A stretch of 47,498 nt of DNA from contig CAIUDH010000038.1 of NCBI GenBank assembly GCA_903897855.1, positions 1 to 47,498 of the forward strand. Reading direction: 5' to 3'. Under the pieces are notes generated by a model. The model was not told where the DNA came from and ran no database searches. It saw only the letters and a list, made by a program, of their open reading frames with translations. Made by a program: the position numbers and the translations under genes. Origin of the DNA: an uncultured Bacteroidota bacterium (lineage in GTDB: Bacteria; Bacteroidota; Bacteroidia; UKL13-3). Shown one piece after another: positions 31,444-41,668 of the stretch (position 1 is its first letter; each line of letters opens with the position of its first letter).

Positions 31444-31654
31444 CAATAAAAACGGAATTGTATTTAGCAAAAAATATCATACTGGTAAAAACCGATGTCT
31501 ATCGCAGCCAATCGTTTTTATCTATGAGATCAAAAAATCTTGTGAAGCTATTTCTAATTGCGTATTTCACTCTGGCATTGGCAAGTTTACTATAGATTCA
31601 TAACTACTTTTAAAGTTATTTGCAACCAGTATAAGTTTATTATAATTGCTTTGA
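31444..31654. other. Gene-free stretch after the MFS gene
   Basis: I see no gene, repeat or strong hairpin here. It leads into the relic of a T9SS-secreted protein that fills most of the gap before rhlE. Confidence 0.4.
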
Positions 31655-31972
31655 TTAGCGACATCTCAACACTTATTTTTTATACATTTTAATTCACTAA
31701 AGCGGGAACTAAATAGCAATATTGAATATGGAAGGGAGATCAATAATAATAAAGATGATAAAACCATAGATTCTTATTACTCCTTCACCAACAACTTGGA
31801 ATAAAAGCCATTATCTCCTTTTATAAAACACAAGGGCAAGTAATACATACAAACCTTCAACTTGAAGAAAAAAAATGTACCATCAATTGTAAGGAACTGA
31901 AAAATGGTGTTTATTATATTCGAAGTCATTCAAAAGAAAAAATATATTTAAACCAATTTATTAAAAACTAAG
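31655..31972 (+). pseudogene. Relic of a type IX-secreted protein: C-terminal sorting domain
   Basis: The frame ending at about 31972 reads IKAIISFYKTQGQVIH, then KKCTINCKELKNGVYYIRS and SKEKIYLNQFIKN before the stop. This is the usual T9SS type A sorting-domain pattern (a strand with x-GQ-x, then LxxGVYYIR, then the final K-rich strand). Upstream, DDKTIDSYYSFTNNL fits the preceding strand, though possibly in another frame. No start codon or cargo domain remains. It is the visible end of a decayed secreted protein, best taken as a pseudogene. Confidence 0.6.
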
Positions 31973-32016
31973 GAACCAAGTCCTTAGTACCTTAAACACG
32001 TTAAATAATAATAGCG

Positions 32017-32024
32017 TATCTTTG
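32017..32024 (+). promoter_or_regulatory. -7 element TATCTTTG for rhlE
   Basis: TATCTTTG matches TAnnTTTG and lies about 60 bp before the helicase ATG, giving a leader of roughly 50 nt. Confidence 0.5.
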
Positions 32025-32083
32025 TACTATTAATTCATACTAAGAATATCTTAAATCAAGATTATTCTACCCAAAACATTTTC

Positions 32084-33364
32084 ATGCAATTTAATTCATT
32101 AAACATTATTGAACCTATTCTTAAATCATTAAAAGAAGAAGGTTACACCACGCCCACTCCTATACAGGCACAAGCCATCCCAATCTTATTAAAAGGAATC
32201 GACCTACTCGGCTGCGCTCAAACGGGCACAGGAAAAACCGCTGCATTTGCTATTCCTATTTTACAATTATTAAGTGCTACCCATTCTAACGAGAAAAGAC
32301 GGAAAATAAGAAGCCTTATTGTGACCCCTACCCGTGAACTTGCCATTCAAATTGAAGAAAGTTTCAAGAATTATGGCAGATATACCAACTTAAAATGCAC
32401 CGTTATTTTTGGTGGGGTTGGTCAAAAAGCACAAACAGATGCCCTCGACCGCGGCGTCGATATTTTGGTGGCCACTCCCGGACGATTACTCGATTTGATG
32501 AATCAGGGTTATATCACCCTTAAAGACATCGAGTTTTTTGTGCTCGATGAGGCCGACCGTATGCTCGATATGGGTTTTATTCACGATGTGAAAAAGTTGC
32601 TGGCAGTGTTACCCAAGAAACGTCAATCGCTTTTCTTTTCGGCTACCATGCCTCCTGAAATTGTGAAATTGGCCAACACCATCCTTCATAACCCTCAAAA
32701 AGTTGAAGTCACCCCCGTTTCATCAACCGCTGATACCATTAATCAATTTGTGTATTTTGTTGATAAAGGAAATAAGAACGCATTGCTTCATGAAGTACTG
32801 AAAGACCCGAAAATTAAGACCGCCTTGGTATTCACCCGCACCAAACATGGGGCTGATAAGGTGGTGAGGGTGCTCCTAAAAAACGATATTAAAGCGGAAG
32901 CCATTCATGGTAATAAAGCACAGAATGCGAGGCAGCGAGCCTTGACAAACTTTAAGGAGCAAACTACCCGAGTGCTTGTAGCTACTGATATTGCAGCCCG
33001 TGGCATTGATGTTGACGACCTTCAATTTGTAATCAATTTTGAGATGCCTAACATCTCAGAAACTTATGTGCATCGTATCGGCCGAACCGGCAGAGCTGGA
33101 GCCAGTGGCACGGCCTTGTCTTTTTGTGACGCGGAAGAAAAAGAATATTTGCGTGATATCGAAAAGCTGATCTCTAAAAAGATTCCAGTGATCGAAAATC
33201 ATCCTTTTCCTTTGATTGACCATCACCCAGTGAAGGAACCCAAACAGCAGTTCCAGCGCAACCCCAACCATGCTCGACCTAAACCATCGGCGGAGAAACA
33301 AAATCACGGCAAACCGAAGCCAGTGGAAAACAAGCCTCAGAAAAAATGGTACGGAAATAGGTAA
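32084..33364 (+). CDS. rhlE: DEAD-box ATP-dependent RNA helicase, RhlE-like
   Basis: The 426-residue product has all the family motifs: Q motif ([11 protein letters not shown]), motif I AQTGTGKT at 45-52, Ia PTRELAIQI, Ib TPGRLLD, motif II DEAD at 155-158, motif III SAT and motif [13 protein letters not shown] basic, Pro/Lys-rich tail (about 375-426: [23 protein letters not shown]) probably binds RNA. It remodels rRNA or mRNA in the cytoplasm. The RhlE assignment over other DEAD subfamilies rests on size and the short basic tail. Confidence 0.88.
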   Translation: MQFNSLNIIEPILKSLKEEGYTTPTPIQAQAIPILLKGIDLLGCAQTGTGKTAAFAIPILQLLSATHSNEKRRKIRSLIVTPTRELAIQIEESFKNYGRYTNLKCTVIFGGVGQKAQTDALDRGVDILVATPGRLLDLMNQGYITLKDIEFFVLDEADRMLDMGFIHDVKKLLAVLPKKRQSLFFSATMPPEIVKLANTILHNPQKVEVTPVSSTADTINQFVYFVDKGNKNALLHEVLKDPKIKTALVFTRTKHGADKVVRVLLKNDIKAEAIHGNKAQNARQRALTNFKEQTTRVLVATDIAARGIDVDDLQFVINFEMPNISETYVHRIGRTGRAGASGTALSFCDAEEKEYLRDIEKLISKKIPVIENHPFPLIDHHPVKEPKQQFQRNPNHARPKPSAEKQNHGKPKPVENKPQKKWYGNR

Positions 33365-33484
33365 TAGAAAATGTTTGTGTAAAAACAAACTTCACGGCCT
33401 CTAGCGTTTGTAGCCCGGCATGCCAGGTTGCGAACTAAAAAATAACATTTCAATATTTTCGTTCGAAACCATTGAATTCGCTGC

Positions 33485-34798
33485 TTAAACCACCTCTCCG
33501 ATCAAATCAAATTCTGTTGCATCGGTAATTTTCACGTTCACAAAATCGCCTAATCGAGCGTAATTATTAAGCGTACTCACAAGCACCTCATTATCCACCT
33601 CAGGCGAGTCGTATTCACTACGGCCGACGTAATTTTCACCATCTATTTTATCGATTAAGATTTTGTAGGTTTGGCCAATTTTGGCCTGATTTAATTCGGC
33701 TGAAATCTCTTCTTGTAAGGTCATGACTTCATCGGCTCGCTCCTGTTTCACTGGTTGAGGGATACTATCGGGCAATTGGTAAGCGGCGGTGTTTTCTTCA
33801 TGAGAGTAAGTGAAGACACCCAACCTGTCGAACTTGTTTTTAGCTACAAATTCCATCAGCTCTTGCTGATCTTTTTCGGTTTCTCCCGGATGTCCTACCA
33901 ACAGCGTGGTTCGAAATCCGATATCAGGAATTTTGTTTCGAATTTGATCTACCAATTTCTGGGTGCGTTGTTTGGTGATGCCGCGACGCATGGTTTTAAG
34001 CATATTATCCGTAATATGTTGCAACGGCATATCGATGTAATTGCAGATGTTTTTGTACTCACGCATCACATCAAGAGCCTTCAAAGGAAACTGCGATGGA
34101 TAGGCATAATGCAATCGAATCCATTCCAGTCCATCAATATTGGCCAACCGTTTTAATAATTCGGGGAGTTTTCGTTCGCCATAAATATCAATGCCGTAAT
34201 AGGTGGTATCTTGGGCAATAAGCATGATTTCTTTGATTCCATTTCTGACCAAACCTTTGATTTCAAATTCCAACTCTTCATAGGGTTTGCTTGTGTGGTT
34301 GCCACGCATGAGCGGGATGGCACAAAATGCACAAGGGCGATTACAGCCTTCCGAAATTTTCACGTAGGCATAATGTTTTGGAGTCGTTTGTAATCGCTCA
34401 CCTAGCAGTTCTTTTTTGTAATCAGCACCTACACTTTTTAAAATTTCAGGAAGATGATGTGTGCCAAACCACCCATCCACATTTTTTATTTCCAGCTTCA
34501 GTTCCTGTTGATAACGCTCACTCAAACAGCCCATCACAATAAGCTTGTCCAACTCGCCATTTTTACGTCGCTCAGCAAAATTCAGTATCGTATTAATACT
34601 TTCTTCCTTGGCATTTTCAATAAACCCACAGGTATTAATAATTACGGTACCGCCTTGCAAAGTGCCTTCATGCATCACATTCTTTCCATTGGCAGCCAGC
34701 TGCCCCATAAGCATTTCACTATCCACCGTGTTCTTACTGCAACCCAGGGTAATCACATTGATATTTTCGTTGGGTATATTTTTGACTTTGGTTTTCAA
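33485..34798 (-). CDS. rimO: Ribosomal protein uS12 methylthiotransferase
   Basis: The 437-residue radical-SAM product has an N-terminal UPF0004 domain with cluster cysteines C20 (LGCSKNTVDSE), C57 (NTCGF) and C91 (MGCLSERY). The SAM cluster is CNRPCAFC (C152, C156, C159) followed by AIPLMRGNHTSKP. A TRAM domain closes the protein (KIGQTYKILID to FDLIGEVV). VDSEMLMG and GNHTSKP are RimO rather than MiaB features. It methylthiolates the conserved Asp of ribosomal protein S12. It is divergent from alaS. Confidence 0.93.
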   Translation of the reverse strand: MKTKVKNIPNENINVITLGCSKNTVDSEMLMGQLAANGKNVMHEGTLQGGTVIINTCGFIENAKEESINTILNFAERRKNGELDKLIVMGCLSERYQQELKLEIKNVDGWFGTHHLPEILKSVGADYKKELLGERLQTTPKHYAYVKISEGCNRPCAFCAIPLMRGNHTSKPYEELEFEIKGLVRNGIKEIMLIAQDTTYYGIDIYGERKLPELLKRLANIDGLEWIRLHYAYPSQFPLKALDVMREYKNICNYIDMPLQHITDNMLKTMRRGITKQRTQKLVDQIRNKIPDIGFRTTLLVGHPGETEKDQQELMEFVAKNKFDRLGVFTYSHEENTAAYQLPDSIPQPVKQERADEVMTLQEEISAELNQAKIGQTYKILIDKIDGENYVGRSEYDSPEVDNEVLVSTLNNYARLGDFVNVKITDATEFDLIGEVV

Positions 34799-34823
34799 AT
34801 TTTTCTCCTGTTAAATAGGGTTG

Positions 34824-34831
34824 TAAAGATA
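34824..34831 (-). promoter_or_regulatory. -7-like element TATCTTTA for rimO
   Basis: On the minus strand TATCTTTA differs from TAnnTTTG only in the last base and lies about 26 bp before the rimO ATG. Confidence 0.35.
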
Positions 34832-35022
34832 AACGGTAGAAGCCATAAACTAAGAAAATTAATCACCGTATTGAAACTTCATTCGCTGTGATTACAATAT
34901 TACAGCATTTGCAATAACAGACATAGAACACTTTTTTTTGGTAAGAAACCACCTTTGTTTTGGCCCTTATACATACAAAAATCCTGGGTCGGTTCACGCT
35001 TCTCATCTTCCAAAAAAACACG

Positions 35023-35030
35023 TACCTTTG
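35023..35030 (+). promoter_or_regulatory. -7 element TACCTTTG for alaS; fixes the alaS start
   Basis: TACCTTTG matches TAnnTTTG and lies 14 bp before the ATG pair at 35045/35048. It falls inside a longer upstream reading frame, so that extension is unlikely to be translated. The transcript would be almost leaderless. Confidence 0.55.
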
Positions 35031-35044
35031 TAAGCTATAACTGT

Positions 35045-37753
35045 ATGATGACGGCCAACGAGATACGTAAAATTTTTTTAGACTTTTTTGCAGAAAAACA
35101 ACATCAGATCGTGCCTTCCGCACCGATTGTGGTGAAAAACGACCCTACCCTCATGTTCGTGAATAGTGGAATGGCTCCCTTTAAAGATATCTTTTTAGGC
35201 AACTCTCCTATAAAATATCCACGTATTGCCGATTCACAAAAGTGTTTAAGGGTGAGCGGCAAACATAATGACTTAGAAGAAGTAGGAATTGACACTTACC
35301 ATCATACCATGTTTGAGATGTTGGGCAATTGGAGTTTCGGCGATTATTTTAAGAAGGAAGCCATTGCTTGGAGTTGGGAGTTGCTCACTGAAATTTATAA
35401 AATTCCGGTAGATCGAATTTATGTCACCGTTTTTGAAGGTGATATTAAAGACGCCCTACCTTTCGATATAGAGTCCTTCTCCTATTGGCAGCAGTACGTA
35501 GCCGAAGACCGCATCTTGAGAGGTAATAAAAAAGATAATTTCTGGGAGATGGGCGAGCAAGGACCTTGTGGCCCGTGTAGTGAAATTCATGTGGATTGCC
35601 GTCCTGATCATGAACGCCTGCTTATTTCAGGAGCTTCGTTAGTAAATAACGACGACCCTCAAGTCATTGAAATTTGGAATAATGTATTCATGCAATACAA
35701 TCGATTGGCCGATGGTAGTTTGCATCCACTACCTGCCCAGCATGTCGACACGGGTATGGGATTTGAACGCCTCGTTCGTGTGCTCCAAGAAAAAACATCG
35801 AACTACGACACCGACATTTTCCAACCAATTATTCAAGCCGTTGCCCAATGGAGTAATACAAACTATGGTAGCACCCTTGCTGCACCTGAAAAAAATCACG
35901 ATACTTCCTCGATGCGTGAAGCCGGCGTTGTAAACAATTTGCCCTATGCTGAGTCATCAGAAGCAACAGATATCGCGATGCGTGTGATCGCCGACCATAT
36001 TCGTACCATTAGCTTCACCATTGCCGATGGGCAACTACCCGGAAATGCAAAAGCCGGTTATGTTATTCGACGTATATTACGCCGGGCCGTACGTTATGGT
36101 TTTCAGTTTTTAGAATTTAAAAAACCATTCTTATATAAACTGGTACCCATACTTGCCACTCAGTTTAAAGAGGTGTTTCCAGAACTAAAAAAGCAAGAAG
36201 AATTTGTGGCGAAGGTGATTTTAGAAGAAGAGAACTCGTTTCTGAGAACGTTAGAGATTGGTTTAAGAAAACTAGATGAGGTGATTAAAAACAATCCTGT
36301 TAACACAACAGAGATAAGTGGCAATATCGCTTTCGAACTTTACGACACCTTTGGTTTCCCCCTCGATTTAACACAACTTATTTTAAGGGAGAGAGGATTA
36401 CACCTCAATCAAAAAGAATTCGATGCCGCGATGGATGCCCAGAAAAACCGAGCTCGTAATGCAACGGCCATAGATACCGAAGACTGGATTGTTTTAGAGG
36501 AGAAAGCGACTACCGAATTTGTAGGCTACGACACCTTAGCCTGCGAAGTTCAAATTTTAAAATACAGAAAAGTTAAAACCAAGAGCAAAGAATTTTATCA
36601 GCTGGTATTTAACACCACGCCTTTCTATGCCGAAAGTGGCGGACAAGTGGGCGATACCGGCACCTTGGTGAATGCCGATGAATCGATTGTTATTACTGAC
36701 ACGAAAAAAGAAAATAATCTTCCTGTTCATCTTACCGACCAACTGCCGCTCAACCCGGCAGCTTCTTTTACTGCTCGGGTCGATGCCTCAAAGCGACAGG
36801 CCATCTCGTCGAATCATTCTGCAACACATCTCATACATGCCGCCTTGAAAGAGGTATTGGGAGCACATGTGAATCAGAAAGGAAGTTTAGTGAACGACGA
36901 ATATTTACGTTTCGACATCTCTCATTTTCAGAAAGTGAGCGACGAAGAAATTGAAAGGGTAGAAAAAATGGTGAGTGAGAAAATTCGTGAAAACATTGCG
37001 CTTGAAGAACTTCGAAATATACCCCTCGAGGAAGCCCGGCAGATGGGTGCCACCGCCTTATTTGGCGAAAAATACGGCGATCAGGTACGGGTTATTATTT
37101 TTGACAAAAACTATAGTATGGAACTATGCGGAGGTACCCATGTGCCTGCCACCGGTCAGATAGGACTCTGTAAAATTATCGCTGAAACTGCTGTAGCTGC
37201 GGGAGTGCGACGTATAGAAGCCATTACATCACAAAATGCCATTCGCTATTTTGAAGAGAAAGCGAAAGCCTTTGATGAAGTAAAAAGCAATTTGAACAAT
37301 TCAAAAGATGTACTTAAAGCTATTACCGACCTAAAAGAAGAAAATGCTTCGCTGAAGAAAAAAATAGAAAAATATGAGAATGAAATTGTTGCTTCACATC
37401 TAAATACACTAAAGGATAACTACACTTCTAAAGAAAATTATAATTATCTCGTTCAGCAGGTGACGATGCCGAGTGTTGATGCATTTAAAAACTTGACCCT
37501 CGGTTTAAAACAGCAAGTGGATACATCGGTGACCATTTTAATTTCGGTAATCGACCATAAACCCATGATCAATATAGCGGTAAGTGACTCCTTAGTGAGC
37601 TCAAAAACTTTCCATGCCGGCAACCTCATCAAAGAACTCGCACTTTTTATTAAAGGTGGAGGTGGTGGACAGCCAGGTTATGCCAGTGCAGGGGGCAACG
37701 AAGTGAAAGGTATTGATGCAGCCTTAATTAAAGCATTAGAAATTTTAAGTTAA
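35045..37753 (+). CDS. alaS: Alanyl-tRNA synthetase
   Basis: The product has about 902 residues from ATG 35045 (MMTANEIRK; ATG 35048 is equally possible). Class II catalytic core: IRKIFLDFF, then LMFVNSGMAPFKDIF (motif 1), RKRVSGKHNDLEEVG-like motif 2 and GFERLVRVLQ (motif 3). The editing domain has the zinc ligands SNHSATHLIH and CGGTHVPATGQIG. A coiled-coil (about 770-815) and the C-Ala domain with GGGGGQPGYASAGG close it. A longer frame starting at 34955 is rejected because it spans the promoter and has no homologous sequence. It leads a cluster with the thioredoxin lipoprotein, ddl, ubiE and porT genes, 29 bp before the next. Confidence 0.95.
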   Translation: MMTANEIRKIFLDFFAEKQHQIVPSAPIVVKNDPTLMFVNSGMAPFKDIFLGNSPIKYPRIADSQKCLRVSGKHNDLEEVGIDTYHHTMFEMLGNWSFGDYFKKEAIAWSWELLTEIYKIPVDRIYVTVFEGDIKDALPFDIESFSYWQQYVAEDRILRGNKKDNFWEMGEQGPCGPCSEIHVDCRPDHERLLISGASLVNNDDPQVIEIWNNVFMQYNRLADGSLHPLPAQHVDTGMGFERLVRVLQEKTSNYDTDIFQPIIQAVAQWSNTNYGSTLAAPEKNHDTSSMREAGVVNNLPYAESSEATDIAMRVIADHIRTISFTIADGQLPGNAKAGYVIRRILRRAVRYGFQFLEFKKPFLYKLVPILATQFKEVFPELKKQEEFVAKVILEEENSFLRTLEIGLRKLDEVIKNNPVNTTEISGNIAFELYDTFGFPLDLTQLILRERGLHLNQKEFDAAMDAQKNRARNATAIDTEDWIVLEEKATTEFVGYDTLACEVQILKYRKVKTKSKEFYQLVFNTTPFYAESGGQVGDTGTLVNADESIVITDTKKENNLPVHLTDQLPLNPAASFTARVDASKRQAISSNHSATHLIHAALKEVLGAHVNQKGSLVNDEYLRFDISHFQKVSDEEIERVEKMVSEKIRENIALEELRNIPLEEARQMGATALFGEKYGDQVRVIIFDKNYSMELCGGTHVPATGQIGLCKIIAETAVAAGVRRIEAITSQNAIRYFEEKAKAFDEVKSNLNNSKDVLKAITDLKEENASLKKKIEKYENEIVASHLNTLKDNYTSKENYNYLVQQVTMPSVDAFKNLTLGLKQQVDTSVTILISVIDHKPMINIAVSDSLVSSKTFHAGNLIKELALFIKGGGGGQPGYASAGGNEVKGIDAALIKALEILS

Positions 37754-37782
37754 AGTTAAACAAACCACAGAATCTTTTAAAT

Positions 37783-38919
37783 ATGCATACCATAAAACAC
37801 CTTGCCACCAGTATCATTATTCTATTAAGCTTATACTCATGCAATATTGGCAGGGGCACTCATGGCACTAATGGCTATCATATCACGGGCGAGATAAAGA
37901 ATTGCACCGCCAAAACTGTTTTCCTCGATGAGCTTTCAACCGAAGGATTCAGCACTATCGACACTGTTACCATTGATAGTAAAGGGGGCTTTTCATTCAA
38001 AGGAAATACCAAAGAGCCTTTATTTTGCGCCTTGCGTTTTGACGCCAATATGCCCGCTGAAAAAAGAGTTTTCATCGTGGTCGATTCAAATGCTAAAATA
38101 AAACTTGAAGCCGACTATAATATCATTGAGAACTATGATATAAAAGGATCTGAGGACTGTAAATTAATTCAGCAACTACTGGGAATAAACAAAATAATGG
38201 AGGATAAATTAAAAGTGCTGGATACAAAATTCGCTGGATATGACCCCAAAAAAGTGTCCGACAGTGTCACCAAAATTATACGTGGAGAATATCAAGATAT
38301 CATTACAGAACAGGAAACAAGTATCGATAAGTTTATCACCTCTAACGATGGTATTACCAATTATTTCGCAGCTCTTTTTATGATGCAAGCACCACCACTT
38401 GAGTTACTGCAGAAAATTGACACCAAAGGGATGAAGAGATACGCCACTTCAAAATATGCTGTAATTCTGAACGAATTTTTAACAAAGAAGCAAGTGGCTG
38501 GTATTGGCACACTGGCTCCTGACATAAATTTAAACGACGTAAATGGGGTGCCATTAAAACTAAGCAGTTTGAGAGGTCAATATGTGCTGATCGATTTTTG
38601 GGCTTCCTGGTGTGGCCCTTGTCGTCGCGAAAACCCAGCTAATGTAGAACTTTACAATAAGTATCATAGCAAAGGTTTTGAAATTTATGGGGTCAGTCTC
38701 GATGATACGAAGTCGAAATGGGTGAACGCGATTCAATCCGACAAATTAACCTGGAAGCACGTAAGCGACTTGGCCGGTTGGGGATCGTCGGCAGCCAAAA
38801 TGTATAACGTAACTTCTATTCCACATACATTTTTAGTGGATCAGGAAGGAAAGATCATTGCATCCGACTTGCGAAGTGAGTCGTTGAGGATTAAGTTAGA
38901 AGAAATATTTGGAAAATAA
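37783..38919 (+). CDS. Thioredoxin-fold lipoprotein (DUF4369 + TlpA/ResA-like)
   Basis: The 378-residue product is a lipoprotein with its lipobox at SLYSC (C20). Residues about 32-125 look like a DUF4369-type beta domain (YHITGEIKNCTAKTVFLDEL). The C-terminal thioredoxin domain (about 243-378) has the redox pair C277 and C280 in FWASWCGPCRREN and the cis-Pro region TSIPHTFLVD. Such proteins reduce cysteines or supply reductant for cytochrome maturation on the periplasmic side. It is probably co-transcribed with alaS and the ligase 15 bp downstream. Confidence 0.87.
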   Translation: MHTIKHLATSIIILLSLYSCNIGRGTHGTNGYHITGEIKNCTAKTVFLDELSTEGFSTIDTVTIDSKGGFSFKGNTKEPLFCALRFDANMPAEKRVFIVVDSNAKIKLEADYNIIENYDIKGSEDCKLIQQLLGINKIMEDKLKVLDTKFAGYDPKKVSDSVTKIIRGEYQDIITEQETSIDKFITSNDGITNYFAALFMMQAPPLELLQKIDTKGMKRYATSKYAVILNEFLTKKQVAGIGTLAPDINLNDVNGVPLKLSSLRGQYVLIDFWASWCGPCRRENPANVELYNKYHSKGFEIYGVSLDDTKSKWVNAIQSDKLTWKHVSDLAGWGSSAAKMYNVTSIPHTFLVDQEGKIIASDLRSESLRIKLEEIFGK

Positions 38920-38934
38920 TTTGAATTCAATTTC

Positions 38935-41640
38935 TTGAGCACTCAAAAAATAAAAATTGGAATCATTTTCGGAGGGAACTCTCGAGAACGGGAAGTAGCT
39001 TTCGCCGGAGGACGCACTGTATATGATAACTTGGATAAGAATATTTTCGAAGCCATTCCTCTGTTTATGGATAGCTTTGGTAATTTATGCTTATTGCATT
39101 GGGCTAATATATACAAAGGTAGCATCCGCGATTTCTACCCCCCTACTCACAAAATCCCTACCTCAAAATACGGCTTTCAAATTTATGCTGATAGCTTAGG
39201 TGAAATATCAAGGGCGCAACAATTAGATTTGCTCGAACCCCTAGGAACCTTTATCTTGTTTGAGGAGCTTTCGTCGATCATTGATTTTGCATTTTTATCA
39301 TTACATGGTAAGAATGGTGAAGATGGAAGAATACAAGGCATTTTAGAATATTTCAATATCCCTTATAGTGGTTCAGGTATCTTACCAGCTTCTATCGGAA
39401 TGAACAAAGCCGTTCAAAGAGAATGGATGCAGAAGGCTCATTATCTTACACCAAAAAGCTATACACTCTCTCTAACGCAATGGAAGCATAGCAGTTCTAT
39501 TCAGCACTTATTAAACGACGTAAAAGCGAATATTGGACTGCCGTTTGTAATTAAAAGTGCCAATCAAGGCTCGAGTATCGGAGTGAGTATTTTAAGTACT
39601 GATGATGTAACCTTATTTGAGAAATTGGTGAATGCCTCGTTCTTTAAAATCACATATAGAGCCTCAGAATGGCGTAGCTTAAATTACGAAAATAAATTAT
39701 CGAAAATTGTGACGTTGAGTGATTTTAGAGATGGAATGGGATTGCCGATGCAAGTAGCTATTGACGAAAAAGAGGTGCTTATTAACCATCCCGACGAGTT
39801 GTTCGATTGTTTTGAGAAAGTGCTACAAGGAGAGGATGATTTTGTGGTGCTTTCATCGCTTGATACAGAACATGAAGTGCTGCTGGAAGAGTTTATCGTA
39901 GGGAAAGAATTTTCTTGTATCGTGATCGAAGATAAGCATGCAGAACCCCGGTCGCTACCTCCTACTCAAATAATAAAAGGCACTGAAATTTTTGATTACC
40001 GAAGTAAATATTTACCTGGACTCTCTCGTAAAATAACTCCGATACCAGTCGAAGAAAAACTTATTGATGCCATACGGAGTGCCTGTGCCGATCTGTATTC
40101 GTTTTTTAAGTTCAATGTTTACGCGCGTATCGACGGGTTCATTACCAGTAAGAATGAGATCCTCTTGAACGACCCCAACACCACTTCGGGTATGATGCCA
40201 AGCAGTTTCTTTTTTCATCAAGCTGCTGAAATTGGACTGAATCCTTCTTCCTTCTTAACTTATATTATTTCAAAATCGCTGGAAAACAGGTGCAACTCTT
40301 TATCCAATAATATTAAAACAAAATCTCTTTTAAAACGGCTCACTCATTTTGTAGCTCAAAAAAACAATGTCATCGCAACGAAAATTAAAGTAGCCGTGAT
40401 GATGGGAGGTTATAGCAGCGAACGGCATATAAGCATTGAAAGTGGCAGAAATATTTATGAGAAACTAGCCTCAAGTGAAAAGTATGCACCGTTTCCCGTT
40501 TTTTTAACTGGGTGCGATGAAGCACATGAGCTCTATATGATTCCGATTAACATTATGCTTAAAGATAATGCGGATGACATTGCTGAGAAAGTGAAGCATC
40601 ATGAAACCAATGAGGTACTTCTTAAAATCAGAAATGAATTCACTGAAATAACAAATGAATTTGGGAGTGAAATTATGGAGCCCGTGGCACTCACTTATGC
40701 CGATTTAAAGCGCTTGTCGGACTGCGTCTTTTTGGCATTACATGGCCGCCCCGGCGAAGATGGAGAAGTGCAAAAACATTTGATCGAATTAGGTATACCA
40801 TTTAATGGATCGAGTATTGAATCATCAAAAATAACGATCAATAAATTCACCACGAATAATCTATTGCGTGAAAATGGAGTGATGGTTTCCAAAAATTTTC
40901 TCTTAAAAAAAGAAGATTATAAGGGATCACAAACAGCCATCTTAGAGCAAGCCATAAATCATTTGGGCTTCCCGATGATTGCCAAACCTGCCGACGATGG
41001 ATGCAGCACCGGGGTAAAGAAAATTGATGATTTGGAATCGCTAAAAAGCTATTGTGAGGCCGCTTTTCGAAGTGAAGAAACACTCACTCCTGCATTTATA
41101 GAGGCCCTGAGTTTAAAATTGAATGAGGAGTTTCCTCGTAAAAATCATATCTTATTGGAAGCCTTAATACAAGCCCAGGGAGCCGATTTGTTTATGGAAA
41201 CCACCACAGGACTTCTCACCCATTATGACGTGAACAACAACGTTCAGTATGAGATTTTCGAGACGAGTGAAAGCCTTGCTGAGAGTGGCATATTGAGTTT
41301 GGAAGAAAAATTTCTAGCCGGCGAAGGCCAGAATATTACGCCAGCACGGTTTTCTAAGGACAAAAAATTACAAGAGGAAATTTCGAGCAGGATGCGACAA
41401 GAAGTGGAAAAAGCGGCACGTATCTTGAAAATAGAAGGATATAGCCGTATCGATAATTTTGTGAGGGTTTATTTCAAGCCGGAACTTAGAGTAGAAACCA
41501 TTATCATAGAAGCCAATTCTTTGCCCGGAATGACCCCAGCGACCTGCATATTTCATCAATGTTCCTTAAATGGATATAAACCATTCGATTTTATTGATTC
41601 TATTTTAGAATTTGGGAAAGCGAGGACCGCCCTTCGCTAA
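38935..41640 (+). CDS. ddl: Tandem-fused D-alanine--D-alanine ligase (two ATP-grasp ligase modules)
   Basis: The 901-residue product has two consecutive Ddl-like modules. Module 1 (about 1-455) has FGGNSREREVAF, SLHGKNGEDGRIQG, FVIKSANQGSSIGVS, FDYRSKYLPG and, near residue 411, NDPNTTSGMM in place of the usual E-x-N-T-x-P-G-M metal motif. Module 2 (about 483-901) has MGGYSSERHISIESG, ALHGRPGEDGEVQ, MIAKPADDGCSTGVK and IEANSLPGMTP, close to consensus. Ordinary Ddl enzymes have about 320-370 residues and one module. The start is TTG at 38935, 15 bp after the preceding stop. It should make D-Ala-D-Ala for peptidoglycan, perhaps with one catalytic and one degenerate module. Confidence 0.85.
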   Translation: MSTQKIKIGIIFGGNSREREVAFAGGRTVYDNLDKNIFEAIPLFMDSFGNLCLLHWANIYKGSIRDFYPPTHKIPTSKYGFQIYADSLGEISRAQQLDLLEPLGTFILFEELSSIIDFAFLSLHGKNGEDGRIQGILEYFNIPYSGSGILPASIGMNKAVQREWMQKAHYLTPKSYTLSLTQWKHSSSIQHLLNDVKANIGLPFVIKSANQGSSIGVSILSTDDVTLFEKLVNASFFKITYRASEWRSLNYENKLSKIVTLSDFRDGMGLPMQVAIDEKEVLINHPDELFDCFEKVLQGEDDFVVLSSLDTEHEVLLEEFIVGKEFSCIVIEDKHAEPRSLPPTQIIKGTEIFDYRSKYLPGLSRKITPIPVEEKLIDAIRSACADLYSFFKFNVYARIDGFITSKNEILLNDPNTTSGMMPSSFFFHQAAEIGLNPSSFLTYIISKSLENRCNSLSNNIKTKSLLKRLTHFVAQKNNVIATKIKVAVMMGGYSSERHISIESGRNIYEKLASSEKYAPFPVFLTGCDEAHELYMIPINIMLKDNADDIAEKVKHHETNEVLLKIRNEFTEITNEFGSEIMEPVALTYADLKRLSDCVFLALHGRPGEDGEVQKHLIELGIPFNGSSIESSKITINKFTTNNLLRENGVMVSKNFLLKKEDYKGSQTAILEQAINHLGFPMIAKPADDGCSTGVKKIDDLESLKSYCEAAFRSEETLTPAFIEALSLKLNEEFPRKNHILLEALIQAQGADLFMETTTGLLTHYDVNNNVQYEIFETSESLAESGILSLEEKFLAGEGQNITPARFSKDKKLQEEISSRMRQEVEKAARILKIEGYSRIDNFVRVYFKPELRVETIIIEANSLPGMTPATCIFHQCSLNGYKPFDFIDSILEFGKARTALR

Positions 41641-41668
41641 AATATCTTATCTAATTGTAAAAAAACAA

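Noticed and set aside
34955-35044. A 30-codon N-terminal extension of AlaRS
   Set aside because: The extension contains the likely promoter element TACCTTTG and lacks family sequence; the synthetase starts at MTANEIRK.
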